64,000 bases of DNA, from assembly GCA_021792255.1 (NCBI GenBank), contig JAJYUZ010000003.1:201405-265404 (forward strand). The letters are read 5' to 3'. The notes beneath the pieces were generated by a model, which searched no databases, was not told the origin of the DNA, and worked only from the letters and a program-made list of their open reading frames with translations. Below are positions 8,035-16,037 of the stretch, in pieces (position 1 is the first letter of the stretch; the number at the start of each line of letters is the position of its first letter). Made by a program: the position numbers and the translations under genes. The DNA comes from Thermoplasmata archaeon. Its GTDB lineage: Archaea > Thermoplasmatota > Thermoplasmata > Thermoplasmatales > GCA-001856825.

Positions 8035-9366
8035 ATGAGCGGCGACCTATCAGAGTTGCTAAAAGAGTTGAAGATCCAAAGTACAGACGAACTTTTCAAG
8101 GACATTCCGGAATCAATCAGGACCAAGACACTTGGTCTCCCCAAAGGAATGGACGAAGACGAAGTCCGAAGAGTAGCAGGAGAGTATGCGGGAATGAACA
8201 AGACCGTAAACCAGTCACATTCATTTCTTGGTTTTGGTCTCTACAACCATTTCGTTCCAGCTGCTATCGCCAACGTGGTAAACAGGAATGAATTCTTGAC
8301 TGCTTACACCCCATACCAAGCAGAAATATCGCAGGGGATAATGCAGGCTTTGTTCGAATATCAAAGCTTGGTCGCAGAACTACTGGAGATGGACGCAGTG
8401 AATTCGTCAATGTATGATGTCTCTACTTCCCTGGGAGAAGCCGCTAGAATGGCTAAGAACATTACAGGTAAGGATGAATTCATTGTGCCAAAGTACATAA
8501 GCAGGAACAAGCGCGCGGTTCTGGAGAATTATGCCAAAGGTGCTGAAATAAAGATCAAGGAAGTAAATTTAGATGAGAATGGAATGATCGATCTCACCTC
8601 TCTTAGAAAGGAACTTACCGATGATACATGCGGGGTCTATGTAGAATATCCAAACATGTTTGGCATCATAGACACTAACGTCTCGAAGATAAAGGAAATA
8701 ATCGGAGACGAGAGAATATTCGTTGCCGGAATTAATCCGATATCCCTTGGTGTGCTTGCCCCGCCAGGCAAATTCGGAGTCGATATCGCGATAGGAGAGG
8801 GTCAAGTTTTGGGACTCGGACTCAACTTTGGCGGACCGGTCGTAGGTATATTTGGAACCAAGGAACAATACATAAGGAAGATGCCTGGAAAAATCATGGG
8901 AATTACCAAGGACCACAACGGAAAAGTCGCGTATTCGATGATTCTCCAGACAAGAGAGCAACACATTAGGAGAGAAAGAGCAGTCACGAATATGACGAGC
9001 AATCAAGCGCTGATGGCTATAGCATCGGCAGTTTACCTCTCACTGCTTGGCGATTCAGGACTCAGAAAGATTGGCGAAGTAAACATGGGAAGAACGAAAG
9101 AACTAATCGAAATTGTGAACGAATTCGGTATAACCATGCCGTATCAGGCATCTCCCGTATTCAACGAATTCCTAATCAGATTGAATGAATCCAAAACTTT
9201 CGTGGCAAGGATTGCCAAGAAATATAACCTCATACCGGGTTATATGCTCGGCAAAGAGTACGGATTCAACGATAGAAACAAGTCAAATATTGTAGTAAAC
9301 GTCACAGAAAGAAACACCGATGACGACTTCAATGCATTCAGGGAATTCCTGAGGGAGGTGGCATAG
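8035..9366 (+). CDS. gcvPA: Glycine dehydrogenase (decarboxylating) subunit 1
   Basis: N-terminal half of glycine cleavage P-protein as a separate 443-residue subunit, the archaeal arrangement. Together with subunit 2 it decarboxylates glycine and passes the aminomethyl group to lipoyl-H-protein. Seen: SFLGFGLYNHFVPAAI near residue 63, the FLTAYTPYQAEISQG signature near 87, GLGLNFGGPVVGIFGTKEQYIRKMPG near 260 and TREQHIRRERAVTNMTSNQALMA near 305. Subunit 2 starts directly after its stop codon. No gcvT or gcvH gene lies in the window. Confidence 0.95.
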   Translation: MSGDLSELLKELKIQSTDELFKDIPESIRTKTLGLPKGMDEDEVRRVAGEYAGMNKTVNQSHSFLGFGLYNHFVPAAIANVVNRNEFLTAYTPYQAEISQGIMQALFEYQSLVAELLEMDAVNSSMYDVSTSLGEAARMAKNITGKDEFIVPKYISRNKRAVLENYAKGAEIKIKEVNLDENGMIDLTSLRKELTDDTCGVYVEYPNMFGIIDTNVSKIKEIIGDERIFVAGINPISLGVLAPPGKFGVDIAIGEGQVLGLGLNFGGPVVGIFGTKEQYIRKMPGKIMGITKDHNGKVAYSMILQTREQHIRRERAVTNMTSNQALMAIASAVYLSLLGDSGLRKIGEVNMGRTKELIEIVNEFGITMPYQASPVFNEFLIRLNESKTFVARIAKKYNLIPGYMLGKEYGFNDRNKSNIVVNVTERNTDDDFNAFREFLREVA

Positions 9367-10839
9367 ATGTATCATCAGGCAATTTTCGATGAACCCAATA
9401 TCCTTGACTTGAAGGGAAGAAGGACAATCAAAATTCCCCACGAGGATGAAAAATTCAAAATAGACGTACCAGCAATAATGAGAAGACAGACAACCGGAAT
9501 TGGGGACAGGGAGGAATTTTCCATCATTAGACATTACGTAAAACTTTCCGAAATGAATTTTGGTGCGGATTCTGGGTTCTATCCTTTGGGTTCTTGTACG
9601 ATGAAATATAACCCCAAAATAAATGACGAAATCGCGAGCCTTGAAGGATTTAGGATGATCCATCCTCTTCAGAGTAGCAACGAGGTACAAGGCGCATTAA
9701 AGCTGCTTTACGAACTCACCGAATCGCTCAAAAAAATTACAGGGATGGATGCAATAACGCTACAGCCTCTTGCAGGGGCAAGCGGAGAATTTACAGGATT
9801 ATCCATAGTAAGAGATTATTTCGAATGTACAAAACAAATCGATTGTCGGAGAGAGGTTGTAGTTCCAGATTCGGCTCACGGGTCTAATCCTGCTTCTTCT
9901 CGGATGGCGGGTTTCGATGTTGTCCAGATACCTTCTACCAGCGATGGTACTGTTGATATGCAAAAGTTCAAGGAAGCCGTAACGGAAAAAACGGCAGCGT
10001 TTATGATTACTAATCCAAATACTCTTGGAATTTTTGAGGACAAGATTGTGGAGATGGCTAACTACGCTCACTCTAGGGGAGCGCTCCTGTACTATGACGG
10101 GGCGAATTTGAACGGAATCATGACGAAAACAACTCCCGCTAAAATGGGATTTGACATCGTTCATCTGAATCTCCACAAAACCTTCTCGACTCCCCACGGA
10201 GGAGGTGGCCCAGGCGCTGGACCCGTCGGTGTTGTAGAGAAACTGAAGGATTTCTTGCCATATCCTCAGGTCACGTTTGATGGCACAAAATATCACTGCG
10301 ATTACATTCCGCCCAAAACAATAGGTAAGGTGGCTAGCTTCTACGGTAACTTCGGAGTATTGGTCAGGGCTTGGACGTACATCAAAATGATGGGAGAAGA
10401 TGGACTCAGGGATGCCTGCGATACTGCGGTGCTAAACTCAAACTACATGCGAAAGAAAATGCAGGAGTTCATGCCAGTGCCGGGAAAGGCCATCAAGAAA
10501 CACGAGTTTGTCGCATCTTCGATGGGAGCCAATATGCCAAAGGCAGGAGACATCGCGAAGCATCTGATCGACAATGGAGTCCATGCACCGACGATCTATT
10601 TCCCGCTCATAGTGCCAGAGGCCCTAATGATAGAACCGACGGAGAGCGCAACTAAGTCTGAAATGGATTTATTCATTGAGACGGTCAGACAGACCCTGAA
10701 GCTACCTCACGAGACTTTCGAAAAGGAACCCGTGAACTTGAAGGTGACTAGAATAGACGACGTCGATGCTTCAAAGAACCCGAGGCCGTCTCTAAGACTC
10801 GTGAGGGAACAGAGAGAGCCTTTGCAACAGGTTATTTAA
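9367..10839 (+). CDS. gcvPB: Glycine dehydrogenase (decarboxylating) subunit 2
   Basis: PLP-carrying half of the glycine cleavage P-protein, 490 residues. The cofactor lysine lies in HLNLHKTFSTPHGGGGPGAGPVG (about residues 267-290). Other family blocks: GFYPLGSCTMKYNPK near 70, LQPLAGASGEFTGL near 130 and PDSAHGSNPASSRMAGF near 165. It follows gcvPA without a gap, with a GAGGTGG site at the end of gcvPA serving as ribosome binding site. Direction of the reaction (glycine breakdown or synthesis) depends on genes elsewhere. Confidence 0.95.
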   Translation: MYHQAIFDEPNILDLKGRRTIKIPHEDEKFKIDVPAIMRRQTTGIGDREEFSIIRHYVKLSEMNFGADSGFYPLGSCTMKYNPKINDEIASLEGFRMIHPLQSSNEVQGALKLLYELTESLKKITGMDAITLQPLAGASGEFTGLSIVRDYFECTKQIDCRREVVVPDSAHGSNPASSRMAGFDVVQIPSTSDGTVDMQKFKEAVTEKTAAFMITNPNTLGIFEDKIVEMANYAHSRGALLYYDGANLNGIMTKTTPAKMGFDIVHLNLHKTFSTPHGGGGPGAGPVGVVEKLKDFLPYPQVTFDGTKYHCDYIPPKTIGKVASFYGNFGVLVRAWTYIKMMGEDGLRDACDTAVLNSNYMRKKMQEFMPVPGKAIKKHEFVASSMGANMPKAGDIAKHLIDNGVHAPTIYFPLIVPEALMIEPTESATKSEMDLFIETVRQTLKLPHETFEKEPVNLKVTRIDDVDASKNPRPSLRLVREQREPLQQVI

Positions 10840-10860
10840 CTTCCCATCAATTCTCCCCCA

Positions 10861-10945
10861 GCGGGGGTTGCCGAGCTTGGCCAAAGGCGACAGACTCAAG
10901 ATCTGTTCCTATAGGGGTTCGCCGGTTCAAATCCGGCCCTCCGCA
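10861..10945 (+). tRNA. tRNA-Leu (anticodon CAA)
   Basis: An 85-base class II tRNA. The acceptor arms GCGGGGG and CCTCCGC pair, the anticodon stem ACAGA/TCTGT encloses the loop CTCAAGA with anticodon CAA, a long variable arm follows (about CCTATAGGGG), and the T arm is GCCGG-TTCAAAT-CCGGC. The discriminator base is A. No CCA end is encoded and no intron is visible. Confidence 0.93.
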
Positions 10946-11297
10946 TTCTCTTGGGTGTGCTATCTGCTACTGTAAATATTTCCCCTTTTGAATATAAATA
11001 CCCTTCGTTTTCCTTAGATTGTAGCTTGTGATGTCAATATGTAAACTTGTCCGTTTTCGAAATTGTAGCGTTTAAGAGATGACTAACAAAAAAGAACTTA
11101 GAATAGAAAATACAAAAATTACTTGACCACTCTTTGCAAGCCATTTGAGTTTCTAAGCAAATCCAATATCATCCAAGGATTCTAGTCACCTACTATTACA
11201 AATTTAAATTGAATCTCTCAGCCTTAATGAATTGAGAGCTTTCTAACGAAACTAAAAAAATTAATTAAAAAAAAAGATATTGATCATTGTTGCAGTT
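10946..11297. other. AT-rich intergenic region
   Basis: About 350 bases between tRNA-Leu and the aquaporin fragment with no supported gene on either strand. A 6-base inverted repeat (CTCTCA near 11216, TGAGAG near 11232) and the A-run that reads as a T-rich terminator for the minus-strand aquaporin gene are the only structures I see. Confidence 0.4.
11254..11275 (-). terminator. T-rich terminator after the aquaporin gene
   Basis: On the minus strand this reads as two runs of T separated by AATTAA, starting about 22 bases after the aquaporin stop codon. Archaeal RNA polymerase stops at such T-tracts without needing a hairpin, so this is the likely 3' end of the (now interrupted) aquaporin transcript. 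Confidence 0.5.
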
Positions 11298-11873
11298 CTA
11301 AGATTTTTCTGGCAAGTAGTGTACTTTCCCAGTCTCATGAAACATATACTTATAAGAAAGGGCACCGAGAGAGCCACCAAGTATGGGCGCGACCCAATAG
11401 ATCCACTGATAATACTGACCCTTGAGGAGTATTCCAGATAAGACGGCCGGTCCAAACGACCGAGCTGGATTAATTGATCCACCGCTCACGGTCGCAAGCA
11501 GGAATATCATTATGGTGACGTATATACCAATAACGATTGATATAATGGCTGTATTGGTAGTTCTTGAAGTGACTCCCATAATTGTCCAAAGGAAGAAAAA
11601 CGTCATTATGAACTCACCAAAGAATGCTACCCACGGACCCCTTATCCCGGGAATAGTTGCACCAAACTGAACAAGATTTGCAGTGTTATATCCATAAAAT
11701 ACTGCAACAGTCGCAGAAGCCAAGACAGCACCGATAAGCTGTGATACGATGTACGGAATAACGTGCTTGCCTGGGAATCTTCCGGCCAAATAGAGTGATA
11801 CCGTCACAGCCGGATTAACGTGACCGCCTGATATGTTTGCTACGGCCATAATTGCTATGGCTATACCGTTCTC
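11298..11873 (-). pseudogene. Aquaporin, C-terminal part, cut off by an IS607 element
   Basis: This is the last 191 codons of an MIP-family water/glycerol channel. Both half-helix NPA motifs are present (GGHVNPAVT and GGSINPARS), as is the RFPGKHVIPYIVSQ segment typical of archaeal AqpM-like channels. In frame upstream of the first ATG (11849) the codons read ENGIAIAI, continuing the protein up to 11873, where the IS element begins and a stop appears. The missing N-terminal part is found on the far side of the element at 13748-13906. Joining them restores an uninterrupted reading frame of 244 residues. Confidence 0.9.
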
Positions 11874-11878
11874 AAAAC

Positions 11879-11900
11879 ATTATGCATTGTTGTGCATAAT
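11879..11900. repeat. Inverted repeat at the tnpB-side end of the IS element
   Basis: ATTATGCA at 11879-11886 and TGCATAAT at 11893-11900 form a perfect 8-base stem with a 6-base loop. It overlaps the last codons and stop of tnpB and sits within a few bases of the element's right end. It may be part of the 3' scaffold of the TnpB guide RNA or of the recombinase-binding end. Confidence 0.65.
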
Positions 11901-13115
11901 ATCGTTCGAAGCGTATACCATCTCGGTCCCTCCTGCTCCCGCAATATCAGGTTTATTGCGGGTGTGAAGGTATTCATCCATCACCGATGGTAAAGAGGCT
12001 ATCGCACTCACGGTGAACGGGTCTCCGCACAGGTAGAGGCCACGGAGGGTTATTGCCAGTGATGACAACCTGTCCCTGTCGTAGTCCTTACCACAGTTTT
12101 CGCATCTGGATATCTTCCAGGTAGGGTGCTTCAGTCTTCCACCACAAACGGGACATTCAGAAGAAGTCCCTCCCGGATTCACGTATAGGGTCTTGTATTT
12201 ACTCTTGTATTCTATCATCCTCTGGAACTGGGAATAGGGCCACCTGTTCAGATATGTTCTCATCTTCTTTGATTGTGGTCTTGAAGTTTTTCTTATGTTC
12301 CTCAGGTCTTCAAGGACGAACGATGAGTCTTGGTGTTCTTTTACTATGGAAGAGGAGAGCTTGTGAAGGGCGTCGTTGATGCGTTTCCTCTGCCTTCCCC
12401 TAGTCTGCTTGAGTTTCACGATCCTCTTCCTCTTATTCCTTATGTGCTTCTGTAGTTTCCTTCTCCTCCTCGAGAAGTCGTTCTGTATTCCGACTATGTT
12501 AGAGGTTGATTTTCTTATGACCTCCCTTATGCCTTTGTCATAGACCGTACCAATTGTGTTGGAGAAGTTCAGGTCCATTCCGATCTTCCTATTTGATATC
12601 TCCCTGCTGTCGGGAATGGAGAAAGAGAGTGATATGACTCTGTCAGTGATGAGAACTTCTCCTATCCTGTGCTTCGAATACTCTTCCCACTTCTTATTCT
12701 TGGTGTTGATTGGGATGAATTCGTATTCACCTGGCCTAATTGTTACCCTTATGCTACCGTCAACGATCTTCACAAGCTCTGAATCGAGTCTGATAGCGAG
12801 CCTGTTGACTTGAGGGTATTTCTTGTCACGATTGTTCTTTCTGAAGGATCGGAGAATGGCCGTGGAAGATCTGCACACCGGGTTGATGTGGTGCTTCGCA
12901 TAGCCGTAATTGGAATCAAACCACGACTTCATCTCCCTCCTCAGGTCTATGGGGGAGGGTATAGTGCCATTATCCTTCCAGTGCAGGTAAGATTTCGTCA
13001 CCCCATACCTAATGGCATCCCTCATGTCGCTGAGGTAATGCATTATGGCGGGTGAAGGTTCGTAGTACCACCATACCGTCCTCTTTGAACCAGAAGACTT
13101 CCAGGGATGGGTCAA
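11880..13115 (-). CDS. tnpB: TnpB, RNA-guided endonuclease of an IS607 element
   Basis: A full-length 411-residue TnpB (OrfB, Cas12 ancestor). RuvC-I is in RKIGMDLNFSNTIGTVYD (about residues 175-192), RuvC-II glutamate in SFVLEDLRNIRKTS (about 269-282), the zinc ribbon in GGTSSECPVCGGRL and CENCGKDYDRD (about 313-350) with the RuvC-III aspartate in that last stretch (DRDRLSSLAI, a variant of the usual DRDxNAA). All catalytic residues therefore appear present. A basic linker (RRRRKLQKHIRNKRKR) precedes RuvC-II. The ORF runs to within 3 bases of the element end, so a guide RNA would overlap its 3' end. Confidence 0.93.
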   Translation of the reverse strand: MTHPWKSSGSKRTVWWYYEPSPAIMHYLSDMRDAIRYGVTKSYLHWKDNGTIPSPIDLRREMKSWFDSNYGYAKHHINPVCRSSTAILRSFRKNNRDKKYPQVNRLAIRLDSELVKIVDGSIRVTIRPGEYEFIPINTKNKKWEEYSKHRIGEVLITDRVISLSFSIPDSREISNRKIGMDLNFSNTIGTVYDKGIREVIRKSTSNIVGIQNDFSRRRRKLQKHIRNKRKRIVKLKQTRGRQRKRINDALHKLSSSIVKEHQDSSFVLEDLRNIRKTSRPQSKKMRTYLNRWPYSQFQRMIEYKSKYKTLYVNPGGTSSECPVCGGRLKHPTWKISRCENCGKDYDRDRLSSLAITLRGLYLCGDPFTVSAIASLPSVMDEYLHTRNKPDIAGAGGTEMVYASNDIMHNNA

Positions 13116-13696
13116 GACTTCACCTCGTCCAATATCCTCTTCATCTTGTGGGATCTCAACCCGTACAACCTTGCGGAAAAGGATGTTATGACGGATATCA
13201 GGTCTTTCTTGAGCTCTTCATTCGCTGAAAGAATTTCCTCGCCATCTATTTCAATTATTTCCGTTCCATGAATTTCACACACCCTTTCTACGAGATCGAA
13301 GCCGAAACGCGCCAGCCTGTCCTTGTGAGTTATGTAAATGGTTGAAACCTTATCGTTCTCGATCATGTCCAAGAGACTCAGGAAACCCTTGCGTCCAAAC
13401 TTCATACCGCTTCTAACATCTGAAAAAACTTCCGATTCCCTTGAGAATTCCCTGAGCCTCTTTATCTGGGTGACGAGGTCTCCCTTCTGGTCGTTCGAGG
13501 AAACTCTTGCATAGATGTACGATTTCCTGTCTTTTTTCTTACCCAGGATCCTGTCTATTTCGCTCTCGGGTATCCTTCTGTATCTGTTCTGGAGCCTCAC
13601 GCACCTGATCTTCCCTTCGTTGTCCCATCTCCGGAGTGTAAATGGGTTGACGCTTAACATCTCACTAGCCTCCCTGATTGTGTAGAGTTTTTCCAT
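13112..13696 (-). CDS. tnpA: IS607-family serine recombinase
   Basis: The transposase of the element. An N-terminal MerR-like winged helix (YTIREASEMLSVNPFTLRRWDNEGKI) is followed by the small serine-resolvase domain with the catalytic serine in YIYARVSSNDQKGDLVTQI and the conserved THKDRLARFGFDLVERVC block. I chose the ATG at 13696 because a CTTTATACT box at about 13722-13731 would place a leaderless start there; the ATG at 13717 is only about 5 bases from that box. The stop overlaps the start of tnpB in ATGA. Confidence 0.93.
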   Translation of the reverse strand: MEKLYTIREASEMLSVNPFTLRRWDNEGKIRCVRLQNRYRRIPESEIDRILGKKKDRKSYIYARVSSNDQKGDLVTQIKRLREFSRESEVFSDVRSGMKFGRKGFLSLLDMIENDKVSTIYITHKDRLARFGFDLVERVCEIHGTEIIEIDGEEILSANEELKKDLISVITSFSARLYGLRSHKMKRILDEVKS

Positions 13697-13747
13697 TGTG
13701 ACAGTATAGTATTGCATAAAAGAGTATAAAGATTGCGATTAACGGTT

Positions 13748-13906
13748 AAACCCCAGACCAAAGGTTGTTGCCAGGTAAAACAGGGTGGACGAATTCAGTG
13801 TTGTTTGAAATACAGCAATAAATGCTACGATGCTTCCGGGACCAAATAAGACAAAAATATAGGTACCTATCAATTCTGCTATGGATTTTCTTAATAAATT
13901 TTCCAA
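13748..13906 (-). pseudogene. Aquaporin, N-terminal part, cut off by an IS607 element
   Basis: Reading the minus strand from a TTG at 13906 gives 53 codons of a membrane-channel N-terminus (SIAELIGTYIFVLFGPGS, then a second hydrophobic span ending TFGLGF) before the frame runs into the IS element and stops after AACCGTTAA. The AE-IGT-FVLFGPGS block is the signature of the first helix of MIP channels. Joined to 11298-11873 it restores the gene. An ATTTATATAATT box at 13924-13935 lies about 24 bases upstream, matching a leaderless TTG start. Confidence 0.88.
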
Positions 13907-13923
13907 GGGCCGGGATTTTTTGT

Positions 13924-13935
13924 AATTATATAAAT
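13924..13935 (-). promoter_or_regulatory. TATA box of the interrupted aquaporin gene
   Basis: On the minus strand ATTTATATAATT is centred about 24 bases before the TTG start of the aquaporin gene. It should still drive a transcript, but only of the first 53 codons before the IS element. Confidence 0.55.
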
Positions 13936-14036
13936 CCTTGCGACTAAAAACAGGCTCTATGACATTATCGCGACAGTTCTTTGTGCGGGTGTCGTAGTTA
14001 GAACAGTTTATATAGACTCATTCTGTTTTACCTTCA

Positions 14037-14561
14037 ATGAACACTGAAGATAATTTGGGGGTTCTCATCGCCTCCTCAAGAAAAATTTCAGACAATGGTT
14101 CTCTAGTGATCTATAACCTCACAAATGGAATCGATTTTTCCGATCCTAGAAAGGTCGCAGACGCCCTTGCAACAGTCTTCTTTGAGAAGGACGCATCCAA
14201 ATGGTTCAAGACAGAGGGAGATCATGTAGAGTTCAATCCAACGTACAAGGTTAGAATTCTCTTGGCGGAGGAACACAATAAACTTCTAGGTAAGACCGTG
14301 ACGGATTTTCTTGAAGATCTCAAGAGCAAGGAACTGAATCTGAAGTTTTCAAAACAAATTAAGGATATTTCGACCAATGAAGAAAAACTCAGGACGGTCG
14401 TAGGATTAGCTGCAATTGGCGCTTTCTTCAATAGACCATTCGAAAAGAAGGACGATAAGTTAGAGATTGAGGATCAACTTTTCACCGAACTGCTTGGATC
14501 AATGGAGATAAGGACGCCAGACAACTCGGATCTGATTGACTGGGAAAATCTTCCTATATGA
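14037..14561 (+). CDS. Hypothetical protein
   Basis: I do not recognise this 174-residue protein. It is mostly hydrophilic with a mixed alpha/beta pattern (VRILLAEEHNKLLGKTVTDFLEDL near residue 72, TVVGLAAIGAFFNRPFEKK near 121) and ends with DLIDWENLPI. A TTTATATAG box at about 14008-14016 lies some 25 bases before the ATG, so the start looks right. In the same frame after the TGA stop there are 68 more open codons with protein-like composition (to 14768), raising the possibility that the gene carries a nonsense mutation. Confidence 0.6.
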   Translation: MNTEDNLGVLIASSRKISDNGSLVIYNLTNGIDFSDPRKVADALATVFFEKDASKWFKTEGDHVEFNPTYKVRILLAEEHNKLLGKTVTDFLEDLKSKELNLKFSKQIKDISTNEEKLRTVVGLAAIGAFFNRPFEKKDDKLEIEDQLFTELLGSMEIRTPDNSDLIDWENLPI

Positions 14562-14906
14562 AACCTTAGAGAATTCAATGCTGCTCTGAGGACAGTCTTT
14601 GTTCTCGCTGGTCGGACCATACAGCAAATGGATACGCCACATTTTTCTATCTCAACTTCAAAGATCTCACGGGAAGCATTGGATTATTGTCTACTTGACC
14701 TTCTCATCGCGCGAGGCGGATTTGCTTGGTATGTTTCCTCAAAATTGGAAGCGAGGCCCCGTCACTGACCGACCTCAAAAGTATGAATGTCAAGTGAGTT
14801 AATTTTGGAACAGTGGCTGGTTATGTAACTGCTTTAGAAGATATCTTGCGATATATGGAAAGAAGGAAGAACTGATCTGTCACTGGATTGAGAAGATACT
14901 TTGGTG
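14562..14906 (+). other. Open frame continuing past a TGA, then nothing recognised
   Basis: No independent gene is supported here. In frame with the preceding gene, codons from 14562 to 14765 are open and read like protein (RTVFVLAGRTIQQMD, DYCLLDLLIARGGFAWYV) before a TGA at 14766. There is no good start inside it. It may be the severed C-terminus of the upstream gene. From 14769 to 14906 I see no feature. Confidence 0.35.
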
Positions 14907-15899
14907 TCAGGTTCTTTCCAGTTTGAGCTTCCTGAGAGCAATTTCTTCATTTATCTGCTTCATCTGCTTCTCAGCCCTCTTGTGTGCGTCCATCAGCTCT
15001 TTGAGGGATTTCAAGTAGGCTAGTTTGTCTCTTACGTAGGCTGTTCTCTCGTTCAAGTATTCGTCAATGGTAACTCCGTCTTCCTTGACAGTATCGAGAA
15101 TTTTTTCCATTGTAGGAACGGTCAGTCCGAGATTCATTAGTTCCTCAAAGTACCTTGAGATTTTGAGAAACTGATCGATGCTTAAGTCTCTCTTTCCGAT
15201 CAGAGCAATCTGTGCTGAAATCTCTTGTATTTTAGCAACATCATAGTTAGAGTGCTTTAGACCCTCTATGACGTTCTTTATTGCGTTTTCGTCTTCCGAT
15301 TCTCTGGGGAGTTCCCGTTTCAGGTAATTAGAAAATGCTAGTTGCCTTGAAAAGTTCTTGCCCTGTTCTTCTATGCTCTCTAGCTCATTTCTTACTTTTG
15401 ATAATCTCTCACTCAATTCCAAATTCTGAATTTCCTTGCTCTTAATCTCCCTATTCAACTCTTTACCCCTTTCGACCATTTCTTCTATTGCCTTGGGAAT
15501 TTCAACGTAGTCTATGTTATCGTACTTTGCCAGCTTCATCATCTTTTCAGCCGTTTTCACAAATTGGTCTCTCTTTTCTTCGCTCAGCGAATAAATTTTG
15601 TTGACTATTCCGATGATCTTTTCCCTGTCCTTGTCTTTGAAAATGCCATAATATTGATACCCTTCAACTAAGTCGTGCGGCGTAATTTCCTTATCTCTAA
15701 TGAGAAATGCTAGTTCCTTGAGCTCCTTTGCAATGTCGTTTCCCAAGTCCATATTGATGTACCCTTGTCTCCATTCTTCTATCACCTCCTCTACAGTACT
15801 CAGCGATATTTTCTCTTCAAGTGAAATGTCTTCTAACTTCCTGCCATTTATGAACTTGACTATAACTCTATTTTGAGCTTTGATCGGAACTGAACTCAT
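14907..15899 (-). CDS. Coiled-coil protein with N-terminal helix-turn-helix-like segment
   Basis: A 330-residue, almost wholly helical, charged protein. Residues 8-45 (VIVKFINGRKLEDISLEEKISLSTVEEVIEEW) look like a resolvase- or sigma-type helix-turn-helix. Two coiled-coil regions follow, at about 135-185 (AIEEMVERGKELNREI and onward) and 290-328 (LMDAHKRAEKQMKQINEEI). No enzymatic motif is present. Long HTH-plus-coil proteins of this kind recur in archaea without assigned function; a structural or DNA-organising role is a guess. Confidence 0.7.
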   Translation of the reverse strand: MSSVPIKAQNRVIVKFINGRKLEDISLEEKISLSTVEEVIEEWRQGYINMDLGNDIAKELKELAFLIRDKEITPHDLVEGYQYYGIFKDKDREKIIGIVNKIYSLSEEKRDQFVKTAEKMMKLAKYDNIDYVEIPKAIEEMVERGKELNREIKSKEIQNLELSERLSKVRNELESIEEQGKNFSRQLAFSNYLKRELPRESEDENAIKNVIEGLKHSNYDVAKIQEISAQIALIGKRDLSIDQFLKISRYFEELMNLGLTVPTMEKILDTVKEDGVTIDEYLNERTAYVRDKLAYLKSLKELMDAHKRAEKQMKQINEEIALRKLKLERT

Positions 15900-16037
15900 C
15901 TAGGTTTCAAGGAAAATCCAATATTTAACTGTTTTTTTAATCCCTTATCCTGTTTAACTGTGATGAAGATTTCCCCTTCATTTTTGGCCTTATCCGAAGA
16001 AATTATATCTCTAGAATCTTCTAAGATTGGTAGGTTA

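Larger units (their letters stand above)
11874..13747 (-). mobile_element. IS607-family insertion sequence (tnpA serine recombinase plus tnpB)
   Basis: An apparently complete element of about 1.87 kb. Its limits are set by the split aquaporin gene: removing 11874-13747 rejoins the two halves in frame at a shared AAA (11874-11876 and 13748-13750), with no target duplication beyond this short identity, as expected for serine-recombinase insertion. It carries tnpA and tnpB overlapping by 4 bases (ATGA). The outer tnpB end has a short hairpin (11879-11900). Both genes look intact, so the element may be active and the insertion recent. Confidence 0.9.

Noticed and set aside
8569-9006. 145-codon minus-strand ORF inside gcvPA
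   Set aside because: Antisense shadow; gcvPA is certain and the ORF has no start signal.
14599-14802. 67-codon ATG-started ORF on the plus strand
   Set aside because: No ribosome binding site or promoter, composition unlike protein, and it runs across the more protein-like frame that continues from the preceding gene.
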